In this document: one piece after another, positions 16,418 through 26,109 of the stretch
How positions within the stretch are numbered: the first letter of the stretch is position 1
Layout of the letters: the number at the start of each line of letters is the position of its first letter
Source: Actinoplanes solisilvae
Lineage (GTDB): Bacteria > Actinomycetota > Actinomycetes > Mycobacteriales > Micromonosporaceae
DNA length: 64,000 bases
Reading direction: 5' to 3'
Assembly: GCF_003999975.1 (NCBI RefSeq)
Contig: NZ_RJAC01000001.1
Span: forward strand, 620,001-684,000
Notes under the pieces: model-generated
What the model saw: only the letters and a program-made list of their open reading frames with translations
What the model was told of the DNA's origin: nothing
Database searches by the model: none
Program-made: the position numbers and the translations under genes

Positions 16418-17619
16418 TGGAGTTCGGTTTCGACGCCGTGACCGAGGACCACCGCAAGCGGCTTCTCGCCTTCATGGACGACTACGTCTACCCGGCCGAG
16501 GGCGAGTTCTCGCACGAGGGCTGGGAACCGCCGCCGATCGTCGGCCGCCTCCAGGCCCAGGCCCGCCTGGCCGGCCTGTGGAACCTCTTCCTGCCCGGCG
16601 AGCACGGCGCGGGCCTGACCAACCTTCAGTACGCACCCTTGGCCGAGATCATGGGTCGCAGCCCGCACCTCGCGCCGCCCGCGCTCAACTGCGCCGCGCC
16701 CGACACCGGCAACATGGAAGTGCTGGCCGAGTTCGGCACCGTCGAGCAGCAGCGGCAATGGCTGCAGCCCCTGCTCGACGGCGTGATCCGGTCGGCCTTC
16801 GCGATGACCGAGCCCGAGGTCGCCTCGTCGGACGCCACGAACATCGGCACCCGCATCGAGCGCGACGGCGACGAATACGTGATCACGGGCCGGAAGTTCT
16901 ACATCACCGGCGCGATGAACCCGAACTGCCGCATCTTCATCGTGATGGGCAAGACCGATCCCGCCGCGGCCCGCCACGTGCAGCAGAGCATGGTGCTGGT
17001 GCCCCGAGACACGCCCGGCGTGACCGTCAAACGGGGCATGACGGTGTTCGGCTACACCGACGGCGATCACGGTGGTCACGCCGAGGTGCTGTTCGAAGGC
17101 GTACGGGTTCCGGTGTCGAACCTGATCGGCGAGGAAGGCGGCGGTTTCGCGATCTCGCAGGCGCGCCTCGGGCCGGGCCGCATCCACCACTGCATGCGCC
17201 TGATCGGGATGGCCGAGCGGGCCCTCGAGCTGATGTGCACGCGGGCGCTGAGCCGCACACCGTTCGGCAAGCCGCTGGCCGAGCAGGGTGTCGTGCAGGA
17301 CTGGATCGCCGAGTCGCGGGTGCGCATCGAACAGGCCCGGCTGCTGGTGCTCAAGGCCGCGTGGCTGATGGACACGGTGGGCAACAAGGGCGCCCACACC
17401 GAGATCCAGGCCATCAAGATCATTGTCCCGGCGACGGTCGAGTGGATCGTCGACAAGGCCATCCAGACGCACGGCGCGGCCGGCGTCGGGCAAGACACGC
17501 CGCTGGCCGCGCTGTGGGCCGCAGCCCGTACGCTTCGGCTCGCCGACGGACCCGACGAGGTGCACAAGCGCTCGCTGGCCCGGCGGGAGTTGAACCGATA
17601 CCGGGGCGCGGCCTCGTGA
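16417..17619 (+). CDS. Acyl-CoA dehydrogenase of the ACAD10/11-LvaC type
   Basis: This 400-residue flavoprotein has the acyl-CoA dehydrogenase fold: FAMTEPEVASSDATN is the FAD-binding signature, and RTPFGKPLAEQGVVQDWIAE and QTHGAAGVGQDTPL are in the helical C-terminal half. IFIVMGKTDP and QQSMVLVPRDTPGV are characteristic of the ACAD10/11 branch rather than ordinary fatty-acid dehydrogenases. Its ATG overlaps the kinase stop (TGATG). The expected role is conversion of a 4-phosphoacyl-CoA into an enoyl-CoA that can enter beta-oxidation. Residues that decide between desaturation and elimination cannot be judged here. Confidence 0.86.
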   Translation: MEFGFDAVTEDHRKRLLAFMDDYVYPAEGEFSHEGWEPPPIVGRLQAQARLAGLWNLFLPGEHGAGLTNLQYAPLAEIMGRSPHLAPPALNCAAPDTGNMEVLAEFGTVEQQRQWLQPLLDGVIRSAFAMTEPEVASSDATNIGTRIERDGDEYVITGRKFYITGAMNPNCRIFIVMGKTDPAAARHVQQSMVLVPRDTPGVTVKRGMTVFGYTDGDHGGHAEVLFEGVRVPVSNLIGEEGGGFAISQARLGPGRIHHCMRLIGMAERALELMCTRALSRTPFGKPLAEQGVVQDWIAESRVRIEQARLLVLKAAWLMDTVGNKGAHTEIQAIKIIVPATVEWIVDKAIQTHGAAGVGQDTPLAALWAAARTLRLADGPDEVHKRSLARRELNRYRGAAS

Positions 17620-18236
17620 CGCCGGCCCAGCCCCGCGTGGACGGCCGCACCGCCCGCTCCGAACGCACGCGCAACGCGATCGTGGACGCCCAGTTGCAGC
17701 TCATCAACGAGGGCGACCTGCGACCCACGGCCGACCGCATCGCCAAGACGGCCGGGGTGTCGCTGCGCGCCCTGTGGAGCCACTTCGCCGACATGGAAGC
17801 GCTCTTCACGGCGAGCGGCAAACGGGTGCTGGAGCTGCGCGACGCCGCCCACCGCCCGATCCCGCCCGACCTGCCGCTGCCCGAACGCATCGACGCCTTC
17901 TGCCGCCAGCGGGCACGCCTGCTCGAACAGATAGGGCCGACAGCGAAGGCCGCGGCCATCAAGGAGCCGTTCTCCGAGACGCTGCGCCGTTACCGCCGCA
18001 TGCACGTCAAACGCGTCCGCGACGAGCTGGCCGGCCTCTTCGAAGCCGAGGTGGCCGGCAACAACGAGCTGCTCGACGCCCTCACCGCCGTCAGCATGTG
18101 GCCCACCTGGGCGACCTGGCGCGAGAACATGGACCTCCCGGTCCCCGCCGCCCGCGCCGCCCTCGTCCTCACCATCACGTCCCTGCTCGCGAACGCCACA
18201 CCGCGCCCAAGCAGCGACACCCCGCCCAAGCACTGA
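17616..18236 (+). CDS. TetR-family regulator at the end of the transporter operon
   Basis: This 206-residue protein has a TetR helix-turn-helix (TRNAIVDAQLQLINEGDL, then TADRIAKTAGVSLRALWSHF, near residues 15-55) and a helical ligand-binding half. The GTG start overlaps the acyl-CoA dehydrogenase stop (GTGA), so it is co-transcribed with genes it may control, giving feedback. It has no promoter or palindrome of its own. The other TetR, at 21314-21940, sits next to a copy of the operator and is the better candidate for binding it; this one could be a second sensor or act elsewhere. Confidence 0.82.
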   Translation: MTPAQPRVDGRTARSERTRNAIVDAQLQLINEGDLRPTADRIAKTAGVSLRALWSHFADMEALFTASGKRVLELRDAAHRPIPPDLPLPERIDAFCRQRARLLEQIGPTAKAAAIKEPFSETLRRYRRMHVKRVRDELAGLFEAEVAGNNELLDALTAVSMWPTWATWRENMDLPVPAARAALVLTITSLLANATPRPSSDTPPKH

Positions 18237-18246
18237 CACGGCCGGC

Positions 18247-18308
18247 CAGGGACGGGGCTTCGCGTTACGCAGCCGGGAGGGTCAGGGACGGGGCTTCGCG
18301 TTGCGCAG
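18247..18308. repeat. 36-bp-spaced direct duplication at a convergent gene junction
   Basis: Twenty-six bases at 18247-18272 recur with one mismatch at 18283-18308. The second copy is the last coding stretch of the minus-strand gene (encoding LRNAKPRP and the stop); the first lies just beyond it, between the two convergent genes. This looks like a tandem slippage duplication of a gene end. Confidence 0.8.
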
Positions 18309-18824
18309 GCGGATGCCGCTGAAGCCGAGCGAGCTGCTGGTGAGCTCGTCCCAGAAGGGCCACAGGTTGTCGAGCAGGCGAAACTGGATGCCGGCCTCGG
18401 CATGGCACGTCAGCAGGTCGCCGACCGGTTCGGCCGGGCCCAGCGGCTCGACCGCCTCGGTGGCGACCATCGCGTGCGGCGAGGCGCCCGGCGAGGCGAT
18501 CGGCCGAAACGCCCCCGCCGGGAGCCGATAGGCGTAGAGCTCGGTGTCTCTCATCGCGTCGAACCACCTGTACTCGATGGCATGGACCCGCACGCCGCAC
18601 CCGGCCCCGACGATGCGCTCACGGTCCACATCAGAGGTGGAGTCGGTCACCCACGCCATCGCCCGCGGGCACTGGCGGGGAAACCAGTAATCGGGTGCTC
18701 GCGCGCCGTCAACGGCCCACACATAGGCCTCCGTCTCGCGCGACGTGGGCGCGACGTGCGGCACGAAGAGCGTGATCGCCGGATCTTCGCTGAAGTGCAG
18801 CACCTCGCCGGGTCGGGGACGCAT
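18282..18824 (-). CDS. Conserved uncharacterised protein (DUF6886-like)
   Basis: This is a 180-residue soluble protein. It opens with RPGEVLHFSEDPAITLFVPH, and YVWAVDGARAPDYWFPRQCPR follows near residue 34. I recall this pattern from a widespread uncharacterised family, DUF6886, but the name is from memory. No catalytic motif is evident; several His, Trp and Cys residues look conserved. It starts one base after the alcohol dehydrogenase stop, so it is the last gene of the TetR-aldehyde dehydrogenase-alcohol dehydrogenase operon and may act in or be induced with that pathway. Confidence 0.75.
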   Translation of the reverse strand: MRPRPGEVLHFSEDPAITLFVPHVAPTSRETEAYVWAVDGARAPDYWFPRQCPRAMAWVTDSTSDVDRERIVGAGCGVRVHAIEYRWFDAMRDTELYAYRLPAGAFRPIASPGASPHAMVATEAVEPLGPAEPVGDLLTCHAEAGIQFRLLDNLWPFWDELTSSSLGFSGIRLRNAKPRP

Positions 18825-18825
18825 C

Positions 18826-19910
18826 TCAGAGGCTCACCACTGAGCGGGCGCCCTCGCCCCGCGCCATGCGGTCGAAGGCGTCGGGCACGTCGGGCAGCGC
18901 GATGCGGTCGGTGATCAGGTGGTCGAGCGAGAGCTTTCCCGTGAGCACGTCGTCGGCCAGGCGCGGGATCTCGATGTCGAAGTCGGCCGAGCCGTAGACC
19001 GACGATCGCAGCGTGCGCGCCGACGAGAACACGTCCAATGCGGACAGCGACATCAGATCGTCGTTCGACCCCATGCCGACCACGGTCACCTTGCCGCCCC
19101 GGCGAGTGGCCCGCCACGCGGCCCGGATCGTCGCGGCCCGGCCCACGCACTCGAAGGCGTGGTCGGCCCCGCGGCCCGACGTGCGCCCGCGAATGTCCTT
19201 GGACAGGGCGTCGGACGACACCACGAAGTCGGTCGCGCCGGCCGCCTCGGCCAGGCCCTTCTTGGCCTCGGACACGTCCACGGCGATCACGTCGGAGGCG
19301 CCCGCGGCCCGCGCGGCTGCGACCACCGACAGCCCCACGCCGCCGAGCCCGATCACCGCGACCGACTCGCCGGCCTGCACGTCGGCCGTGTTGCGCACCG
19401 CGCCCGCCCCGGTCAGCACGCCGCAGCTCAGCAGCGCCGCGGTCTCGAACGCCAGGGCCGTCGGCACCGGGATCACCGCGTTCTCGGGCGCCACCACCTG
19501 GTCGGCGAACGCGCCCAGGCCCAGCGCCACGTGCACCGGCACGCCGTCGAGGGTCACGCCGTTCTCGAGCGAGGCCACGCCCGACGACGTGGAGCACAGC
19601 CACGGCTCGCCCTGGTCGCAGAACCAGCAGTTGCGGCAGGCCGGCTGCCAGTTGAGCACCACGTGGTCGCCGACCGCGGCGCGGGTCACGTGCTCGCCGA
19701 CCTCGACGACCTCGCCCGCCGCCTCGTGGCCGAGCACCAGCGGATAGGACGGCCGGATCGTGCCGTTCACCATCGACAGGTCGGAGTGGCAGACCCCGGC
19801 CGCGCGCACCTTGACGCGCACCTGACCCGGGCCCACCTCGGGCAGACGCAGCTCGGACACCGCCGGGCGGGCACCGGCCTCGCGCAGGACCAGGCCGTTG
19901 AAGTAAGAAG

Positions 19911-19914
<4 letters not shown>
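18826..19914 (-). CDS. Zinc-dependent alcohol dehydrogenase
   Basis: This is a medium-chain dehydrogenase of 362 residues that oxidises an alcohol to an aldehyde with NAD. Catalytic zinc ligands lie in GVCHSDL and GHEAAGEVVEVGEHV. The structural zinc lobe is CRNCWFCDQGEPWLC. The nucleotide-binding motif is GLGGVGLSVV, followed by an Asp (IAVDVS) that suggests NAD. It overlaps the aldehyde dehydrogenase gene by four bases and sits downstream of it, so the pair probably takes an alcohol to the acid, which the ligase at 23170 could then activate. Confidence 0.92.
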
Positions 19915-21313
<1,399 letters not shown>

Positions 21314-21314
<1 letters not shown>

Positions 21315-21940
21315 CAGCGGGTCCCCATCTCGTGTCGGGCCGTGAGGCCGGTGATCAGCAGGTCCAGTCCGAGTTCGAAGGCGCCCTCGTCCACCGCTTC
21401 ATGATGCTCGGCCAGACGGGGGGCGTGCCGGAGGTGTGGATAAACCTCGTAGAGCGAGGGGTCGACGTCGAAGCCGAGCGCGAAGGAGCCGAGCGACGAG
21501 CCCGTGACCAGGTATCTCATGAGTGCGCCGATGTGCGTGGCCTGTGCATAACTCCAGCCGCCGTCGACCAGAGCGCCGTAGACGGCCTCGGCCATCGCCA
21601 GCGAGGCCGGCCGGCGGCCCGGGCCCTGGGCGAGCACGGGCACGACGTTCGGGTGTTCGCTGAGCACGGCTCGATAGGACTGGGCCCACCGGCGAAGGGC
21701 CTCGGCCCACGGGAAGCGGCCGAAGGCCGAGACGTCGACCTGTTCGATCACCGCGTCGGCCACCGCGTCGATGATGTCGGCCTTGGTGGCGAAGTAGTTG
21801 TAGAGCGAGGGCCCCTGCACGCCCAGTTCGGTGGCGAGCCGCCGGGTCGACAGGGCGTCCAGGCCCTCCGCGTCGACCAGAGCGGATGCCGCCTCGACGA
21901 TCTTCTCCCTGGTCAGGAGGATCTGCCGTGGACGCGCCAT
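21314..21940 (-). CDS. TetR-family repressor of the catabolic regulon
   Basis: This 208-residue regulator reads ARPRQILLTREKIVEAA at its start, with a helix-turn-helix (STRRLATELGVQGPSLYNYF, near residues 33-52) and a tetracycline-repressor-like C-terminal half. The ATG at 21940 is chosen over 21964 because the G-rich stretch at 21944-21950 is then well spaced and the usual start of the family is kept. It is divergent from the acyl-CoA dehydrogenase at 22001. The gap contains a 17-bp palindrome shared with the transporter promoter at 9137-9153, so it is the best candidate repressor for both promoters. The inducer is probably a pathway acyl-CoA or acid. Confidence 0.87.
21435..21443 (-). other. 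DnaA-box 9-mer (TTATCCACA) inside the tetR gene
   Basis: This exact 9-mer is the only one of the six DnaA-box matches that lies in a coding region; it may be chance. Confidence 0.25.
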
Positions 21941-21979
21941 TGAAGACCCCCGAAAAAGACGCACTGGACGCGATAAAAC

Positions 21980-21996
21980 TTACACCGCTAGTTTAA
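21980..21996. promoter_or_regulatory. Operator between tetR and the acyl-CoA dehydrogenase
   Basis: TTACACCGCTAGTTTAA matches 12 of the 14 arm positions of the perfect palindrome at 9137-9153. It covers TAGTTT (21989-21994), the probable -10 of the dehydrogenase, and TAAACT on the other strand, a possible -10 for tetR, so one bound repressor would shut both directions. A -35-like TGGACG lies at 21965-21970. Confidence 0.7.
21989..21994 (+). promoter_or_regulatory. -10 box TAGTTT for a leaderless acyl-CoA dehydrogenase transcript
   Basis: The box ends six bases before the ATG at 22001 and is embedded in the operator. Confidence 0.5.
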
Positions 21997-22000
21997 CGGC

Positions 22001-23173
22001 ATGGACTTCTCGCTCACCGACGAGGAACGCGCGATTCGCGACACCGCCCGCCAGTTCATCACCCGCGAGGTCATGCCGCTGGAGCAGGAGGCACTCCTGC
22101 GCGAGCGCCGCCACCAGCCCGGCCTCGAGCTGAGCGAACTGCGCGAGCTTCAGCAAAAGGCCAAGAAGTTCGGCTTCTGGGGTCTGTCCACACCGGAGGA
22201 GTTCGGCGGCATGAACCTGCCCGCCGTGCTGCAATCGCTGATCTGGACCGAGGTGGGCCGCACCTTCGTACAGTTCAAGTTCGGCGGCGAGGCCGACAAC
22301 ATCCTCTACTACGCCAACGACGAGCAGAAACAGGAATACCTGGTCCCCACCATCGAGGGCGACCGCATCTCCTGCTTCGCGATCACCGAGCCCGGCGCCG
22401 GCTCCGACGCCGCGAACATCAAGCTCAGCGCCCGTCAGGACGGCGACGACTGGGTGCTCAACGGCGAGAAGACGTTCATCACCAACGGCAACGACGCCGA
22501 CTTCGTGATCGTCGTGGCGGTCACCGACAAGGAGAAGGGCGTCCGCGGCGGCGGCACGACGGCCTTCCTGGTCGACCGCGACATGGGCTGGCGCTCCGAG
22601 TTCATCCAGACCATGGGCGAGGGCGGCCCCGCCTCCCTGATCTTCGAAGACGTACGGGTTCCCGCCCGCAATATCCTCGGCGAGATCGGTCAGGGCTTCG
22701 AGCTCGGCATGAAATGGATCGGCAAGGGCCGCTACCTCATCCCGTCCAACGCCCTGGGCATCGCCGAGCGGGCCTTGGGCATGGCCATCGAGTACGCCGG
22801 CACGCGCGAGACGTTCGGCCGGAAGATCGGCGAAAACCAGGCCATCCAGTGGATGATCGCCGACTCCGAGGTCGAGATCGAGGCGGCCCGCTGGCTCATC
22901 CTGCGCGCCGCCTGGACGGTTGACCAGGGTGAAGACCCCCGGCACGCGTCCTCGATGGCCAAGCTCTACGGCGCGAGCATGGTGAACAACGTCGTCGACC
23001 GGGTCATGCAGATCCACGGCGGCATGGGCTACACCCGCGAGCTTCCGATCGAACGGTGGTACCGCCAGGTGCGACTCATGCGTATCTATGAGGGTACCGA
23101 CGAGATGCAGCGTTTGATCATCTCCCGCGACCTGCTCCGCGGGTACACGAAGATCGGAGGCCACCTGGCATGA
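22001..23173 (+). CDS. Acyl-CoA dehydrogenase
   Basis: This FAD enzyme of 390 residues introduces a 2,3 double bond into an acyl-CoA. CFAITEPGAGSDAANI is the FAD signature, FITNGNDADFVIV follows, GRYLIPSNALGIAERAL is in the C-terminal helices, and YEGTDEMQR near residue 366 supplies the catalytic Glu. QIHGGMGYTRELPIERWYR is typical of the family. It is an ordinary dehydrogenase, unlike the ACAD10/11-type enzyme at 16417. The ATG lies immediately behind a -10 box. Its 3' end overlaps the ligase start (ATGA), so dehydrogenation and CoA activation are co-expressed. Confidence 0.93.
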   Translation: MDFSLTDEERAIRDTARQFITREVMPLEQEALLRERRHQPGLELSELRELQQKAKKFGFWGLSTPEEFGGMNLPAVLQSLIWTEVGRTFVQFKFGGEADNILYYANDEQKQEYLVPTIEGDRISCFAITEPGAGSDAANIKLSARQDGDDWVLNGEKTFITNGNDADFVIVVAVTDKEKGVRGGGTTAFLVDRDMGWRSEFIQTMGEGGPASLIFEDVRVPARNILGEIGQGFELGMKWIGKGRYLIPSNALGIAERALGMAIEYAGTRETFGRKIGENQAIQWMIADSEVEIEAARWLILRAAWTVDQGEDPRHASSMAKLYGASMVNNVVDRVMQIHGGMGYTRELPIERWYRQVRLMRIYEGTDEMQRLIISRDLLRGYTKIGGHLA

Positions 23174-24714
23174 CCCAGTTGTCGCTCGCCACCGTCCTGG
23201 CCGAGTCGGCTCGGAAACATCCCGACAAAATCGCCGTGATCGACAGCCTCACCACCGAGCGGATCACCTACAAAGATCTATGGCAACAGACCTTGGCGTA
23301 CGCCGGAGGTCTGCGCGGTCTCGGCATCGGCCCCGGTGACGTGGTCGCCGTCCAGATCCCGAACCTCGCCGACTTCCCGAGGGTCTACTACGCGGTGCTC
23401 GCGGCCGGCGCCACCATCGTGCCGATGCACCTGCTGCTGACCCCCGACGAGAACGCCTACGTTCTGAAGGACAGCGGTGCGAAACTGCTGATCGCGCACT
23501 CCAGCCAGTTGGAGAACGCGGTCGCCGCGGCCAAGCAGGCGAGCGTCCCCGTCGCCTCGGTTGGCCCCGCCGTCCCGGGCGTGACCCGCCTCGAAGAAGC
23601 CGCCGCCGCCGGCAAGCCCCTGCGCACGTACGAGAGCCGCGAGGCCGAGGACGTGGCGGTGGTCTTCTACACCAGTGGCACCACCGGCAAACCCAAGGGT
23701 GCCCTGCTCACGCACCTCAACCTCGTGATGAACACGATGGTCAACGTCTTCGACATCCACGACCTGAACGACGACGACGTGGTGATGGGCTGCCTGCCGC
23801 TGTTCCACACGTTCGGCCAGACCGTGGGCATGAACGGCACGTTCCGGCTCGGCGGCACGATCGTGCTGATGGCCCGGTTCACCGGCGAGGCCGCGATCCA
23901 GCTCATGGTCCGCGAAAACGTGACGATCTTCCACGGCGTGCCGACGATGTACATCGGGCTGCTGGAGGCGGCGGCCAAGGCTGACAGTCTCCCCAGCCTG
24001 CGGCTCTGCGTCTCGGGCGGAGCGTCGCTGCCGGTCGCCGTGCTCGAGAAGTTCAACGAGACCTTCCACGCCTCGATCTACGAGGGCTACGGCCTGTCCG
24101 AGACCTCGCCGACCGCGACCACCAACCAGCCGGCCTTCGGCACGAAGGCGGGCACGGTCGGCCACCCGATCTGGGGTGTCGAGGTCGAGATCGCCCGGGC
24201 CGAGATCGACGAGCGGATCGAACTGCTGGACGACGGCGACCTCGGCGAGATCGTCATCCGCGGCCACAACGTCTTCGCGGGTTATCTCAACAACCCCGCG
24301 GCGACCGAGGAGGCCGTGGTCGACGGCTGGTTCCGCACCGGTGACCTGGGCACCAAGGACGCCGACGGCTTCATCACGATCGTCGACCGCAAGAAGGACC
24401 TGGTGATCCGGGGCGGGTTCAACGTCTATCCGCGCGAGGTCGAGGAGGCGCTGGCCCGGCATCCGGCCGTGCAGCAGGTCGCCGTGATCGGCGTGCCCGA
24501 CCCCGTGCACGGCGAGGAGATCTGCGCCGTGGTGGTGCCCGACCCGAGCGGCATCACGGCCGACGAGCTGATCGAGTGGGCGCGCGAGAAGCTCGGCAAG
24601 CACAAATACCCGCGTCAGGTGCGTTTCGTGGAGTCCCTCCCGCTCGGACCCAGCTTCAAGGTGCTCAAGCGGGAGCTGCGCGACACGTACGGCTCAGGCC
24701 AGCAGGGCGGGTAG
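23170..24714 (+). CDS. Acyl-CoA synthetase (AMP-forming)
   Basis: This ligase of 514 residues activates a carboxylic acid with ATP and CoA. VVFYTSGTTGKPKGALLTH is the phosphate-binding loop, YEGYGLSETSPT the adenine-binding core, GWFRTGDLG the ribose-binding Asp region, and the C-terminal Lys in GPSFKVLKREL completes the active site. It has the usual length for medium- and long-chain ligases (FadD type). It is coupled to the acyl-CoA dehydrogenase by a 4-base overlap and would supply CoA esters to the pathway. The 3' end overlaps the convergent Nudix gene by 21 bases. Confidence 0.93.
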   Translation: MTQLSLATVLAESARKHPDKIAVIDSLTTERITYKDLWQQTLAYAGGLRGLGIGPGDVVAVQIPNLADFPRVYYAVLAAGATIVPMHLLLTPDENAYVLKDSGAKLLIAHSSQLENAVAAAKQASVPVASVGPAVPGVTRLEEAAAAGKPLRTYESREAEDVAVVFYTSGTTGKPKGALLTHLNLVMNTMVNVFDIHDLNDDDVVMGCLPLFHTFGQTVGMNGTFRLGGTIVLMARFTGEAAIQLMVRENVTIFHGVPTMYIGLLEAAAKADSLPSLRLCVSGGASLPVAVLEKFNETFHASIYEGYGLSETSPTATTNQPAFGTKAGTVGHPIWGVEVEIARAEIDERIELLDDGDLGEIVIRGHNVFAGYLNNPAATEEAVVDGWFRTGDLGTKDADGFITIVDRKKDLVIRGGFNVYPREVEEALARHPAVQQVAVIGVPDPVHGEEICAVVVPDPSGITADELIEWAREKLGKHKYPRQVRFVESLPLGPSFKVLKRELRDTYGSGQQGG

Positions 24715-25083
24715 CTCGGCGACGATCGGTTTGTCCGCGGGCAGCCAGGGCACGCTGTCCAGCTCGTCAACAGCGAGCCAGCGCATGGACGTGTGTTCCA
24801 GCGCCCGCGGCACGTCGCCACCCAGCAGGCGTACGGCGAAGACGCGCAGGACGGCGCGACCGTGCGCCAGCGAGACGTCGGGGCCGACCCGGTCGCCCAC
24901 CTCGACGCGCACGCCGAGCTCCTCGGCGCACTCGCGGGCCAGCGCTTCCTGGTCGGTCTCGCCGGGCTCCACCTTGCCGCCCGGGAACTCCCAGCGACCG
25001 GCGACCTCGACGGGCGCGGAGCGCTCACAGGCCAGGACCCGGCCAGCAGTGATTATTACCGCAGCCACGATCACTTTCGGCAA
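24694..25083 (-). CDS. MutT-like Nudix hydrolase
   Basis: A small (129-residue) pyrophosphohydrolase carrying a full Nudix box, GGKVEPGETDQEALARECAE followed by ELG (near residues 34-57). The MutT branch removes 8-oxo-dGTP or related oxidised nucleotides from the pool. The TTG at 25083 is chosen because GGGGAG lies six bases upstream on its strand (25090-25095) and the protein then begins LPKVIVAAVIITAGRVL, as in typical family members. Longer starts at 25146 or 25164 would add a Lys-rich tail without a ribosome binding site. It converges with the ligase gene. Confidence 0.83.
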   Translation of the reverse strand: MPKVIVAAVIITAGRVLACERSAPVEVAGRWEFPGGKVEPGETDQEALARECAEELGVRVEVGDRVGPDVSLAHGRAVLRVFAVRLLGGDVPRALEHTSMRWLAVDELDSVPWLPADKPIVAELPALLA

Positions 25084-25328
25084 TGGTGACTCCCCTGTCG
25101 TCACCTTCCGTGACTTTGGTGCCTTGACGTGCTGTTTCGGCGGCATGAGTTGAGAGCTTCCCATAAAAGTTTACCGTTCAGGTTGCCCGAGGCGTCCCGA
25201 TCGTCACGCAAACACGGATATGTGGGCGTGGACATGGTTGTCGCGGGAAGCAAGACTTGGGGCACCGACCATGACGACACGGCGACAGTTTGGCCACAAG
25301 CCGGCAACGACGCCAAGGGGGTGCGACG

Positions 25329-25649
25329 ATGCGGGCCAGAAGACAGCGGGTCAGCCGCTCCGATTACCTCAGCGACGCGCTGACATTGCTCAGCGGCTGG
25401 ACACGAGACGGAGTTCAGCTCAAGCGCGAGCTGGCATGTGACGACAGTCAGCATGCCGCATTGACGGAACGGATCAAGGTGGCGGCGGACACACTTCGCA
25501 TACGCCCCAGCATCCGGCGCACCGACGGTCACACTCAGATCTGCCTGGGTGACCGCGACGGCGATGCCATCACTGACGGTGAGGTGACTCTCGCTGCGCG
25601 GATCGAGGATTTCTACCGAACGGTGACCGGCCCGACGGGCCACCAGTGA
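25329..25649 (+). CDS. Degenerate pterin-4a-carbinolamine dehydratase-like protein
   Basis: This is a 106-residue protein. The pattern LSGW near residue 21, LKREL, VAADTLRIRPS, a strand TQICLG and TDGEVTLAARIEDFY follows the order of the pterin dehydratase (PCD/DCoH) fold. The catalytic HHP of that family is replaced by IRP, so dehydratase activity is doubtful. AAGGGG at 25315-25321 fixes the ATG at 25329. It stands alone between the Nudix gene and a PH-domain gene. The fold assignment is by pattern, not a search, and should be held loosely. Confidence 0.5.
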   Translation: MRARRQRVSRSDYLSDALTLLSGWTRDGVQLKRELACDDSQHAALTERIKVAADTLRIRPSIRRTDGHTQICLGDRDGDAITDGEVTLAARIEDFYRTVTGPTGHQ

Positions 25650-25674
25650 CTCCACCGGCATAGCCCATGATCGC

Positions 25675-25680
25675 TACGCT
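25675..25680 (+). promoter_or_regulatory. -10 box TACGCT for the PH-domain gene
   Basis: TANNNT box ending seven bases before the ATG at 25688, with no ribosome binding site: leaderless signature. Confidence 0.5.
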
Positions 25681-25687
25681 CTCGGCC

Positions 25688-26050
25688 ATGAGCGAAGTGA
25701 TTTTCGACAGCAAGGGTCAGCTCCAGCAGATCGAGAGCGGTCTGCTCGAGGGCGAGCAGATCATCGCTGTCTACGACGCGATCGGCGCCGGCACCGGTTT
25801 CCTCGGCCTGACCAACCGCCGCGTCATCGTCCAGGACAAGTCTTTCGTCGGTAAGCGGGTCGCGATCACCAGCATCCCGTACTCCAAGGTCAGCAGCGTC
25901 AGCGTGGTCAGCAACAAGAGCTGGGCCGGCGAGTTCTTCTCGACCGGCACGATCGCCATCACGGTCGGCACGCACATCTACGAGGTCGAGTTCCGCGGCA
26001 CGGAGAAGACCCACCACGCGCACAACGTGATCCTGCACTACGCGAGTTAA
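25688..26050 (+). CDS. Bacterial PH-domain protein
   Basis: This is a 120-residue soluble protein made of one bacterial pleckstrin-homology-like domain: seven beta-strands are suggested by alternating hydrophobic residues, with the recognisable LTNRRVIVQDKSFVGKRVAIT and PYSKVSSVSV and a final helix (HHAHNVILHYAS). The function of these domains is unknown; they may form oligomers. The ATG at 25688 is chosen because a -10 box lies seven bases upstream; an in-frame ATG at 25667 is less likely. A hairpin at 26066-26096 separates it from the convergent gene. Confidence 0.82.
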   Translation: MSEVIFDSKGQLQQIESGLLEGEQIIAVYDAIGAGTGFLGLTNRRVIVQDKSFVGKRVAITSIPYSKVSSVSVVSNKSWAGEFFSTGTIAITVGTHIYEVEFRGTEKTHHAHNVILHYAS

Positions 26051-26065
26051 CCCCCGAGCACGCGC

Positions 26066-26096
26066 GTGGGCGGCGGAGATCCGGTCCGCGGCCCAC
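26066..26096. terminator. Hairpin between convergent genes
   Basis: The arms GTGGGCGGCGGA (26066-26077) and TCCGCGGCCCAC (26085-26096) pair with one mismatch. The position between two gene ends suggests a bidirectional terminator; there is no T-tract. Confidence 0.6.
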
Positions 26097-26109
26097 CGCT
26101 GCCGCTCGG

